Assembly: GCA_902489135.1 (NCBI GenBank)
Contig: CABTYW010000047.1
Span: forward strand, 1 to 15,195
DNA from: an uncultured Synergistaceae bacterium
GTDB lineage: Bacteria > Synergistota > Synergistia > Synergistales > Dethiosulfovibrionaceae
Reading direction: 5' to 3'
DNA: 15,195 nt
Shown: positions 8,603-15,003 of the stretch, piece by piece
Numbering within the stretch: position 1 is the first letter of the stretch
Layout of the letters: the number at the start of each line of letters is the position of its first letter
Notes under the pieces: model-generated
Databases searched by the model: none
What the model saw: the letters and a program-made list of their open reading frames with translations, nothing else
What the model was told of the DNA's origin: nothing
Translations under genes and position numbers: made by a program

Positions 8603-9898
8603 CTAATAGACGATAAGCCAGCTCAGCTTGTTGGCGTAAATCAGCATGAGCACGGCGACAACGGCCATGAAAATGCAGGGCACGAGAATGGAGCCCAGGA
8701 AAGACATGTACGTGCCCTTGTATTCCGACACGTCGATGGCGACGCGGCCGGAAATGCGCGAAGGCGGCAGACAGTCGCCCAGAGGATAGATCAGGCTCAG
8801 CGCCGTGGCGACGATGGTCACGTTGACGCCCACGGAGTTGAACAGGAAAATCAGCGGCGTGCCCAGAATAATGCCGCTGCTGTAGCTCAGTGAGCCCTGC
8901 GCCAGAGGCAGCACGAAGGGGGCGAACACGTAGATCAGCATCACGGGAAGCGTCACGAAGGTAATGGCAATGAGTCCGCGCACGCCCGTGGCCGTCATGA
9001 TGTTGACCAGAACGCCCACGCTGATGACCGTGGCCAGCAGCGGAAAAACCTGTTCGGACGTCTCCGAAAGCACCTGGTACCAGCGCGCGAGGCCGCTCTT
9101 TTTGGGCGAAACCAGCATGGCCACCGCCGTGCTGATCAGGAAGATCAGCGGAATGCCCAGCGTGGGGATGGAAAACGCCGCGTACTTGGAGAGCAGCAGA
9201 AGCAAAATGAAAACGGCCAGCGGCGCGATAATGCGGAACCACGTCATGCCTTCGGGCACCTGAGGCAGCTCGGCCAGAATCTGTTCCTTCGCCTTGGGCT
9301 GGCCCCCGCGCAGCAGCCAGAACACCGTGAACACCGTGATGATCGCGATGGGCGCCAGCAGCGGCACGTCAAATCCCACGTAAGGCATATTGGCCTGAGC
9401 GCACATCAGCATGACCCACAGGTTGATGGGCGGCGCCACGGCGGCCAGCATGGATGTCACGTAGATGAAGGCGACGATTTTCCTGTCGCCGATGCCCATA
9501 AAACGAAGCACCGTGGCCACCATGCCGCCCACGACGAACATGGAAACGCTTCCCGCGCCCGTCAGAGCGCCGGGAATGAGCATAATGACCGCCAGCAGGA
9601 AGAAGAGCACCCATTTCGAGCTGTAAAAGCGCTCCACCATTTTTCGCACCAGCGTGTCCATGGCGCCCGTCTCGGAGTAAAAGTTAATGAAAATCGATGC
9701 CGTCAAAAAGGTGAAGGCCACGTCAAAATAGGTGAAGGTGCCTTCCACAAAAAGGCGGACGGGAAAACCCAGACCGCCGGCCAGCGCGCCCGCAACGGCC
9801 GTGATGACCATGGAGAGTTCCGGCGATTTCAGCTTCCAGCTGGCCAGGGCGAAGACGATCACCATGACCGCCAGAACCATAGCAGTTTCGGCGTACAT
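8603..9898 (-). CDS. IT-superfamily/TRAP-like large permease
   Basis: Polytopic inner-membrane transporter of 431 residues with about 11-12 hydrophobic segments, similar in layout to TRAP DctM and other ion-transporter superfamily permeases. The two halves look like an inverted repeat. The first half carries IPGALTGAGSVSMFVVGG (108-125) and AAVAPPINLWVM (152-163). The second half carries LAQGSLSYSSGIILGTPLIF (332-351) and GDCLPPSR (374-381). Helix-breaking PP and GS motifs such as these usually mark the re-entrant loops of the family. AGGAGGT at 9904-9910 lies 5 nt before the ATG. No classic DctP binding protein or DctQ is present. Instead the upstream gene encodes a small lipoprotein and the downstream gene a tiny membrane protein. 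The neighbouring hydrolases suggest import of amino-acid- or peptide-derived carboxylates. Confidence 0.85.
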   Translation of the reverse strand: MYAETAMVLAVMVIVFALASWKLKSPELSMVITAVAGALAGGLGFPVRLFVEGTFTYFDVAFTFLTASIFINFYSETGAMDTLVRKMVERFYSSKWVLFFLLAVIMLIPGALTGAGSVSMFVVGGMVATVLRFMGIGDRKIVAFIYVTSMLAAVAPPINLWVMLMCAQANMPYVGFDVPLLAPIAIITVFTVFWLLRGGQPKAKEQILAELPQVPEGMTWFRIIAPLAVFILLLLLSKYAAFSIPTLGIPLIFLISTAVAMLVSPKKSGLARWYQVLSETSEQVFPLLATVISVGVLVNIMTATGVRGLIAITFVTLPVMLIYVFAPFVLPLAQGSLSYSSGIILGTPLIFLFNSVGVNVTIVATALSLIYPLGDCLPPSRISGRVAIDVSEYKGTYMSFLGSILVPCIFMAVVAVLMLIYANKLSWLIVY

Positions 9899-9919
9899 TA
9901 CGTACCTCCTGTCACAAAA

Positions 9920-9995
9920 TGAGCGCTCAATGGGCGGTGCGGGAAAAAAACGAAAAATTTCTCACGCAGACGAGAATTCAGCGCTCAGCTTTATC
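9920..9995 (-). other. Inverted repeats and T tract between lipoprotein and permease genes
   Basis: AGCGCTCA occurs twice (9922-9929 and 9980-9987), and the left copy is part of a perfect 10-bp palindrome TGAGCGCTCA (9920-9929). On the minus strand the outer copies could pair around a small hairpin (TTCTC/GAGAA) followed by TTTTTCG and a run of seven T residues. This looks like a weak attenuator that would leave the permease less expressed than the lipoprotein. The stems are short, so this is tentative. Confidence 0.3.
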
Positions 9996-10007
9996 GCACG
10001 ATGCTTT

Positions 10008-10601
10008 TTATTTGGCGTACATCATCTTGGCGAACTCGCCCAGATCCATGGCGCTGTCAAGATAGGTAATGGGAATGTTCTTTTCCTTGGCAAGCGTCGT
10101 AAACCGGCCGTCCTCATCGCCGTCTTTGTTGACCACAATGTGATCGGCCAGAGGGACGATGGCGTCAATGGAACGCTCGCTGGCGCTGCCGGGCTTGCCG
10201 CGGCGCGCCTTGCCCTCGATGTGAGCGGCAATGACCTGAATGCCCAGTTCCTTCGCCTTGGCCATCATGGCGTCAAGGCGCTCAATCTCCTGATCAATGG
10301 TGATGCCCGAAGCGCCCAGCCCCTTGGCGGACGATCCGATGACCACGATCATGGTCTTGAAGCCGCCCGCGGCCAGATCTTCAGGCTTGGGCTCGGCGTT
10401 GTAAGTAAGCTCTTCAACGGCCTTGGCGCGGCGAATCAGCAGACGGCCCATCTTTCCTCCCGGCCCCTGGCCGGCGTTGGTGATCAGTAGCGGAAGATCG
10501 CCCTTAGGGGCCTCCGCTCCCGTTACCGCCGCAAAAGAACAGGCCGACAGCACAAGGCACAGCAGCATGACCATCAGCAGAGACAAAGAAATTCTTTTCA
10601 T
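10008..10601 (-). CDS. DUF6305-like exported lipoprotein
   Basis: Exported protein of 197 residues. It starts with a basic signal sequence and hydrophobic core ending in LVLSACS, a good lipobox with Cys21, so it is probably lipid-anchored in the envelope. The mature part (PLLITNAGQGPGGKMGRLL, later MIVVIGSSAKGLGASG) suggests an alpha/beta fold with glycine-rich loops and looks like the DUF6305 family, an assignment from memory. The ATG at 10601 is preferred to a TTG at 10604 because GGAGG at 10610-10614 is 8 nt away. It is the first gene of the operon and directly follows a strong promoter. Next to a permease that lacks a standard binding protein, a role in substrate capture is an attractive inference, but nothing proves it. 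Confidence 0.8.
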   Translation of the reverse strand: MKRISLSLLMVMLLCLVLSACSFAAVTGAEAPKGDLPLLITNAGQGPGGKMGRLLIRRAKAVEELTYNAEPKPEDLAAGGFKTMIVVIGSSAKGLGASGITIDQEIERLDAMMAKAKELGIQVIAAHIEGKARRGKPGSASERSIDAIVPLADHIVVNKDGDEDGRFTTLAKEKNIPITYLDSAMDLGEFAKMMYAK

Positions 10602-10649
10602 CAAAACAGCCTCCTTAAAAATAGAAAATGATCAGTTCCGAAATCCCGC

Positions 10650-10665
10650 CGGCGGCACGCCGCCG
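10650..10665 (-). other. GC-rich hairpin in the 5' leader of the operon
   Basis: CGGCGGC (10650-10656) and GCCGCCG (10659-10665) face each other with almost no loop, so about six pairs form in practice. It lies in the 84-nt leader between the predicted start near 10685 and the lipoprotein start codon. There is no T run, so it is not a terminator. Confidence 0.5.
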
Positions 10666-10691
10666 ACAGGGCACTGCACTCTCCGTTGCCC

Positions 10692-10719
10692 ATTATAAAG
10701 GGAACCCTTTTCACATCAA
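10692..10719 (-). promoter_or_regulatory. Promoter of the lipoprotein-permease-hydrolase operon
   Basis: On the minus strand there is a -35 TTGATG (10714-10719), a 16-nt spacer and a perfect -10 TATAAT (10692-10697). The predicted start is near 10685. No other convincing promoter was seen before the downstream genes, which supports a single operon to the terminator at 5438. Confidence 0.75.
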
Positions 10720-10720
10720 G

Positions 10721-11571
10721 AACAAATTCAAGTGTATACTGTATTTTCAAAAAGATGCACAATTCGTACAACTCATCAAAGAGCTCCCGCGCAACTTCCA
10801 GGAAGCCTTTCGCCCCGGTGAGCGGTTCAAGTTTTTCGCCCTTTCCCAAAAGGCGTCGGGCCCCCGCAGTGGGGCATAGAAGGCAAAAGCACCAATTCGA
10901 CGGATTGTTTTCCCTCGCGGACCTCAGGGAGACATTGCCGCCCAACCCATCCCGAGAGTGTGCGCCGTTGAAAAAACCTGAAGCATCATGTGTCCGAAAG
11001 GCCATAACTCAGAGCCGCCGCCCGGAATGACGCCATATTGAACGAAAAACGAGAGGCGCCGCAACGCTCATCATCGACGTTGCGGCGCCTCCCATGTTCC
11101 TATCGGGATTGTGCGTCGCCGACTTTGTTTTCGAGTACGGAAGCGACCCACCGCTGCCCAGTGCGACGGCAGCAAAAGGCTTTCACGATCGCACAAAGGA
11201 AATACCTGACACCATTGAGCATTCACAAAAACACCGCACCCGGACGCTCGCCGTTTTCCGCGGCTTTCGTCCAAAGGCTTGTTTTTTTATGAAATGCCTT
11301 TTGCAGTACGAAAGAAGTTCCCGCGCGAAAAATCCGAAAAAAATCCTTGAACACTCCCCTATGAAAAGGATCACGTCACTGCCCCATTTTGCCGTAGCAG
11401 AAGCCTTCAGGCGCTCAGACGCCCGGTGCGCCGCCCATACAACGCGCCGCCCACTTGCAGGCCTCTCTTGTTTTTTTCCGATGGAAAGCGCACGTTACCT
11501 TTCGGCTCCCTGATGAACTTCGCTGCCGCGCCGGGCACAGCACCTGTTCGCGCGCGAAAAAGAAATTCGAA
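10721..11571. other. About 850 bases without a convincing gene
   Basis: Short open frames exist on both strands, but none has a good ribosome-binding site or recognisable protein composition. I saw no tRNA, tmRNA, 6S, SRP or RNase P signature. Its main feature is a perfect 14-bp hairpin at 11053-11091. Several T/A runs (for example 11281-11288, 11336-11343, 11469-11477) interrupt otherwise GC-rich sequence. It may be a decayed gene or hold an unrecognised small RNA. No promoter for the peptidase cluster to its right could be assigned with confidence. Confidence 0.4.
11053..11091 (-). terminator. Perfect 14-bp hairpin, probable minus-strand terminator
   Basis: GAGGCGCCGCAACG (11053-11066) and CGTTGCGGCGCCTC (11078-11091) pair perfectly around an 11-nt loop. 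On the minus strand the stem is followed by TCGTTTTTCGTT, a broken U tract; on the plus strand there is none. If it is a terminator, an unannotated minus-strand transcript must enter from 11092 or beyond. It could instead be a copy of a dispersed repeat. Confidence 0.5.
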
Positions 11572-11578
11572 GGGAGGT
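11572..11578 (+). promoter_or_regulatory. Strong ribosome-binding site of the M15A peptidase gene
   Basis: AAGGGAGGTGA ends 6 nt before the ATG at 11586, and its GGGAGGT core is 7 nt away. An upstream in-frame GTG (11577) lies inside the site and is not a credible start. The same sequence precedes the DUF2922 gene. Confidence 0.8.
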
Positions 11579-11585
11579 GAAATCC

Positions 11586-12014
11586 ATGACAGTGCCCGCT
11601 TCTTTGAAAGGGGCGCTCATCGCCGTCGCATTGGCGGCACTCACGGGACGGTGGGATCTGTTCTGCCCCGCCGTGCAGGCGCCGCTCGCTTTGCCCAGGC
11701 TGTCGATCCGGCAGGCGACGGCACTGAAGTGTCGTTGCTGCGGCAGAGGCGGCCTCGATGGGGCTTTTCTGCACCGCGTCTTGAGATTGCAACGCATGTG
11801 GGGACGCGAACTGGTCTTTACCAGCGGCTTCCGATGCCCCTCGCACAACGTCGGTGTGGGCGGCGCCGCGCACAGCAGACATATGCTGGGACTTGCGGCG
11901 GACGTGGCCGTGGCGCCCCGCCGACAGAAAGATTTCTGCAAAATGGCGCACAGGGCCGGCTTTGCAAAAGTTTTGCCCGATGCCGCGCGGGGATACGTCC
12001 ACATCTCACTGTAA
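11586..12014 (+). CDS. Membrane-anchored M15A-type peptidase (D,D/L,D-carboxypeptidase-like)
   Basis: Small zinc peptidase of the M15A/VanY-related group, which cleaves peptidoglycan stem peptides. The 142-residue product has an N-terminal hydrophobic segment (about 7-20), so it is probably exported or anchored. The fold hallmarks are visible: KCRCCG at 48-53 (family proteins often have a Cys-rich turn here), TSGFRCPSHNVGVGGAAHS at 79-97, SRHMLGLAADV at 97-107 and YVHISL at 137-142. The zinc ligands are predicted to be His99, Asp106 and His139. The protein ends right after the last ligand motif, which is normal for this family. Such domains occur in phage tail or endolysin proteins and in host cell-wall enzymes. 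No other phage gene is present here. It is followed by two DUF proteins with the same type of ribosome-binding site, suggesting one operon. Confidence 0.85.
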   Translation: MTVPASLKGALIAVALAALTGRWDLFCPAVQAPLALPRLSIRQATALKCRCCGRGGLDGAFLHRVLRLQRMWGRELVFTSGFRCPSHNVGVGGAAHSRHMLGLAADVAVAPRRQKDFCKMAHRAGFAKVLPDAARGYVHISL

Positions 12015-12031
12015 CATCATCGCGTAAAAAA

Positions 12032-12073
12032 CATCAAGTTGTAAACTTCGCCCATCAACCACACTCTTGATGG
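12032..12073 (+). promoter_or_regulatory. Two mutually exclusive hairpins before the DUF1659 gene
   Basis: CATCAAG (12032-12038) and CCATCAA (12052-12058) can each pair with the same 3' segment, CTTGATGG (12066-12073), each forming seven pairs. The segment ends about 11 nt before the ribosome-binding site. Such overlapping alternatives are typical of a simple RNA switch, but the stems are A-T-rich and the pattern could be chance. Confidence 0.3.
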
Positions 12074-12099
12074 CGTAAGGGAAAGGAGGTGAACGAACA

Positions 12100-12321
12100 A
12101 TGGCAAACGTCACTCTCAAGGACTGCAAACTTCAGATCCGCACCCGTGCGGGACTTCTCGCCGGCGGCAAGGACAAAGTCAAGAGCCTGTCCCTCAAGGG
12201 CATCAACCACGAAGCCGAAGCGCAGAAGCTGCTTGACGTCAGCAACGCTTTCGGCACCGTCATCAAAAACCCCGTTCTGGAAGTGCTCCGCGTGGACGAA
12301 AACCTTATTTCCGCGGAATAA
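12100..12321 (+). CDS. DUF1659 family protein
   Basis: Small soluble protein of 73 residues that matches the DUF1659 family as I remember it; function unknown. It begins MANVTLKDCKLQIRTRAG and has a central LLDVSNAFGTVIKNPVLEV stretch (about 45-63). The predicted layout is two strands, a helix and a final strand, with no signal peptide. The ribosome-binding site AAAGGAGGTGA lies about 9-10 nt before the ATG. The next gene, a DUF2922 protein, is nearly the same length and shares the S-x-AF-x3-V pattern in the same place, so the two may be distant paralogues that pair. DUF1659 and DUF2922 genes commonly occur side by side in Firmicutes. Confidence 0.88.
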   Translation: MANVTLKDCKLQIRTRAGLLAGGKDKVKSLSLKGINHEAEAQKLLDVSNAFGTVIKNPVLEVLRVDENLISAE

Positions 12322-12351
12322 CCGGGCGTTTCAACTTTGAAAAACCGTGAA

Positions 12352-12359
12352 GGGAGGTG
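12352..12359 (+). promoter_or_regulatory. Ribosome-binding site deciding the DUF2922 start
   Basis: GGGAGGTG overlaps an in-frame GTG (12357) that cannot serve as start. The TTG at 12366 is 8 nt from GGAGG and is the preferred start; an ATG at 12381 is too far away. Confidence 0.65.
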
Positions 12360-12365
12360 AAAACT

Positions 12366-12578
12366 TTGAAAACGCTGAACATGAAATTCGGTCTGGCCAG
12401 CGGCGAAACCCGCAGCGTCAACCTGGGCGAGCCCAAGGACGACTTGACCGCCCAGCAGGCGAAAAGCTGCATGGACTCAGTCGTCGCCGCGGGAAGCGCC
12501 TTCGCCGACGCCGTTCAGAGCGCCAAAACCGCCTCGGTGATCGAGCGCACCGTCACCGTCCTGGTGAACGAAGGCTAA
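12366..12578 (+). CDS. DUF2922 family protein
   Basis: Small soluble protein of 70 residues from a TTG start, resembling DUF2922; function unknown. It begins MKTLNMKFGLASGETRSVNL and has a helical middle (about 23-50, LTAQQAKSCMDSVVAAGSAF). It ends with the strand ERTVTVLVNEG, a typical end for this family. It follows the DUF1659 gene by 44 nt. The ribosome-binding site is the same AAGGGAGGTGA as before the M15A peptidase, which suggests balanced high translation of the cluster. It is the last recognised gene of the plus-strand cluster; two hairpins lie downstream. No membrane segment or signal is present. Confidence 0.82.
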   Translation: MKTLNMKFGLASGETRSVNLGEPKDDLTAQQAKSCMDSVVAAGSAFADAVQSAKTASVIERTVTVLVNEG

Positions 12579-12614
12579 AAAGGGATAAAAAAAGAGACAA
12601 GAAAGAAAATTAGA

Positions 12615-12633
12615 GCGGGGCGCCTCGCCCCGC
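12615..12633 (-). terminator. GC-rich hairpin in the convergent intergenic region
   Basis: GCGGGGCG and CGCCCCGC form a perfect 8-bp stem with a 3-nt loop. On the minus strand it is followed by TCTAATTTTCTTTCTTG, a T-rich stretch. It could therefore end leftward transcripts from the polysaccharide locus. No T run follows on the plus strand. Confidence 0.45.
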
Positions 12634-12673
12634 CATGAACATAGATGAAACACGCGCACATCAGGGGGCATAA

Positions 12674-12717
12674 GAGCCTGTCCTGAAGCTCTCGATCGAG
12701 AGCCTCGGGACAGGCTC
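12674..12717 (+). terminator. Long near-perfect hairpin, terminator or repeat unit
   Basis: GAGCCTGTCC (12674-12683) pairs with GGACAGGCTC (12708-12717). Inside, GCTCTC/GAGAGC pairs around a GATC loop, giving about 19 pairs with one mismatch (12687/12704) and one G-U. On the plus strand GTTTCGG follows, on the minus strand TTATG, so the U tract is weak both ways. It lies between the converging DUF2922 and polysaccharide units and may terminate both. Confidence 0.5.
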
Positions 12718-12777
12718 GTTTCGGCACTGTGCTGATTGAGGTGAGAATGAAGCCCATTGGATTTACGCAGCAAAGAA

Positions 12778-13098
12778 TTAAGCAGTTTCGTCCTGCCGTT
12801 TTTTCAAAAAGTAGATGTAAGATCGGCTTCTGTTATACTTGCTGCGTCTGGCGCCATATTTGAGGGCGTACTTCACCTGAAATTGTCATCAATGCACGTC
12901 TTGTGCTCTGCGGTTACTCATGAGGGAAATGACCTTCTTTTTGGGGTAAACTTTAAGTGATGACTTCACTATAAAATCAACGTGGACATATCCATCATTT
13001 TTTTGCTTCAGTGTCCAATATGTATTGTAATCCCGCACATTGTAGTAATTTGACCTATTGTTCAGCTTGACAGATGTACGACCGACCAGTGGAGACGG
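12778..13098 (-). pseudogene. Coding remnant or interrupted C-terminal extension beyond the RgpF gene
   Basis: Reading past the amber stop of the RgpF-like gene in the same frame gives protein-like sequence: PSPLVGRTSVKLNNRSNYYN, then (after VRDYNTYW) TLKQKNDGYVHVDFIVKS and KVYPKKKVISLMSNRRAQDV. A TGA TGA pair follows at 12886-12891. The frame then continues with QVKYALKYGARRSKYNRSRS and YIYFLKKRQDETA to a TAA at 12778-12780. The composition (many Tyr, Asn, Lys) matches the polysaccharide genes, not random sequence. There is no good start codon or ribosome-binding site, so it is unlikely to be translated as a separate gene. Either it is the decayed 3' end of another surface-polysaccharide gene, or the RgpF gene once extended through it. 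I cannot name the family. Confidence 0.6.
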
Positions 13099-15003
13099 CT
13101 ATTTTCCACCCAACATATAATAGGTCCTTTTCAAGATTCCCCACAGGAACTTCGGACAATGGGCTTTTATTTTATGCTTAATTTGGAGCTTTAACGGCAA
13201 ACATAACCCTTTGTATTGATGTAAGATCTGCAGCATTGTTACATAATCGGCAGGGTAATGCCCATTTTGGAACAGCACTGAATTTACCTGATTAAATATA
13301 TACTGCAAATTGATTAACTCTGAACGGGCGTTGTCGGAGTTCAACACGTCGGCGTAAAAATATCCCGAATCTTGCGCAGCAAAGCCATAGATGCGTTCTA
13401 TGGCGTGCAGCCATGTACCGTCTGGTCTGTATTTTATATTAAAATCGTCATAGGTAAACCCGTGGACGACAGCTTTTTTTAACGCCTTTGCACGGCACCA
13501 GAACATGTCGCCCCAAGGAGCGACGGGGATGATGTTCGGGTTAATATCAACGTGAAGTCCAAGCTTTTGCGCCAAATCGACGGTGTTTTGATAATTTCCA
13601 GGCCAACCCCGTAAAGCAGTCTGAAAATAGTCACCATGATAGGGACAGGGAACGCCGACTATCCCCATGCGAGGATTGGCTTCAAACAAGTTTATGATGT
13701 TCTTTGCAATCTCCGGCGTGCCGAACAGATTATCGTAGCAGCGAGTGGCAAACTCGTCACCATAAACCCTAAACTGTCCATACGGGGATTTCTTGTCATG
13801 AAAATAACAGACATATTCGTAATCGCCCTGAGTAATGACATCGGCGTAGGTTACCCAGAGTGTGGACATCGCCGCGCCTACATTCGGGCGAATTGTACAC
13901 CGATAGTGCAGCTTTCGGCTCTCAAAGGCCTTAATGATACTTTGCTGCGTCTCTTTCGTCGTCGTCGTAACATAAAAGTCAGTCTGCGCGGGAAAATTGG
14001 CGCAATAATCCGCCATGCGCTCTACAAGGTCTTCATAGTAGATGTGAAGGATGACTGCAATGCGCTTGTTATATGTGAACGGTCTTTCCAAACTTGCGCT
14101 GGGAATCACGTATTCCAACTGAAGCTGGTCGTGAATATGCGTAAGGTTTTTCGTCCGAAGAATATAGTCCCAAATGAGATTGACGTCGTAATTGGTGTGT
14201 TTATCAATGTATTCCAGCGTTTCTCTGGGATCCTGTCCATAATTGATTTGTAAGCTTTGATCTTTCATATCGGTACAAAAGGGTCTGATTCTGGCAAAGG
14301 GGATCCCTTCGTCGCGAACTAATTTGACCATATTATGCGTCAGGTTATCAAAGAAATATCCTTTCAGTTTATCGCCCTGGTAGGCGTCAACTCTAAAGCC
14401 TGCGTCAACAACATGGTCATAAAACGAAATTTCAGCATAAAAATAAGTATCCCAATCTTCTTTAATCTCAGGACGGGTACTCCAATATCTTTTGAATTCT
14501 TCTGAATGCAGCAGTCTTGATTTGATGATGTAAAAATAACAAATCGAACCCCGAAAGTGCCCGTGCTGTAAAGGACGTCCGGCAATGGTTGTATAAGACT
14601 TTTCCTCAAAGTTTTTCATGGCTCCGTAAAAGTCGGCATCCGATTTTTCGGCCGCGTCCATCAATTCATCCAACGGGTAGAACGGACCAAAAAAACTATC
14701 GTTAAGCATGAGCAATTCGTCGTATTGAGCCAGTCTGTCCCAGCCGATATACGCAATGCCGTCAAGCCAGCTTCCGGCCAACAGTCCTTCGTTTTTGCGG
14801 ACAAAGAATTCATCGGTGAGTTCTTCGAGCTCTGCCCTGCTTTCGGGCGTCAAGGTTCCGCTGACAACGCCGACGATACAATCCACAACTTTGCGAAGCT
14901 CTTTCAGGTAGTATTTGCGGTAGCCGTCAAGAATTCCGTCTTTATCGTATATCACATATATGGCTATGCGTTTGGGATGTGTAATTTTGACTTCGGGCAA
15001 CAT
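13099..15003 (-). CDS. Rhamnan synthesis F (RgpF) family protein
   Basis: Cytoplasmic protein of surface-polysaccharide assembly, family RgpF (PF05045 type), in which members help build rhamnose-containing polymers. The product has 634 residues. The N-terminal half shows RIAIYVIYDKDGILDGYRKY (12-31) and LLMLNDSFFGPFY (97-109), typical of the family. The second half begins near 312 (NKRIAVILHIYY). It carries VCYFHDKKSPYG (398-409), PWGDMFWCRAKALKK (496-510) and HAIERIYGFAAQDSGYFY (533-550), the conserved C-terminal block. The end, with a basic helix FLWGILKRTYYMLGGK, is natural for such proteins. The ATG follows the upstream TAA with no gap; GAGAGGA near 15013-15019 is the likely ribosome-binding site. 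Sequence here is clearly more A+T-rich than the genes to the left, as usual for exchangeable polysaccharide loci. The amber stop is followed by open coding-like sequence. Confidence 0.88.
   Translation of the reverse strand: MLPEVKITHPKRIAIYVIYDKDGILDGYRKYYLKELRKVVDCIVGVVSGTLTPESRAELEELTDEFFVRKNEGLLAGSWLDGIAYIGWDRLAQYDELLMLNDSFFGPFYPLDELMDAAEKSDADFYGAMKNFEEKSYTTIAGRPLQHGHFRGSICYFYIIKSRLLHSEEFKRYWSTRPEIKEDWDTYFYAEISFYDHVVDAGFRVDAYQGDKLKGYFFDNLTHNMVKLVRDEGIPFARIRPFCTDMKDQSLQINYGQDPRETLEYIDKHTNYDVNLIWDYILRTKNLTHIHDQLQLEYVIPSASLERPFTYNKRIAVILHIYYEDLVERMADYCANFPAQTDFYVTTTTKETQQSIIKAFESRKLHYRCTIRPNVGAAMSTLWVTYADVITQGDYEYVCYFHDKKSPYGQFRVYGDEFATRCYDNLFGTPEIAKNIINLFEANPRMGIVGVPCPYHGDYFQTALRGWPGNYQNTVDLAQKLGLHVDINPNIIPVAPWGDMFWCRAKALKKAVVHGFTYDDFNIKYRPDGTWLHAIERIYGFAAQDSGYFYADVLNSDNARSELINLQYIFNQVNSVLFQNGHYPADYVTMLQILHQYKGLCLPLKLQIKHKIKAHCPKFLWGILKRTYYMLGGK

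Noticed and set aside
10601..11005. 134-codon minus-strand open frame with a protein-like middle (GAKGFLEVARELFDELYELC)
   Set aside because: It runs through the operon promoter and leader and has no convincing ribosome-binding site. It could be a relic, but I cannot support it as a gene.
11586..12578. Prophage fragment suggested by the M15A peptidase
   Set aside because: No holin, tail, integrase or terminase gene lies nearby, and DUF1659/DUF2922 pairs are ordinary chromosomal genes.
12757..12960. 67-codon plus-strand open frame
   Set aside because: The opposite strand reads as much better protein in the frame of the polysaccharide gene, so this is the shadow of the remnant.
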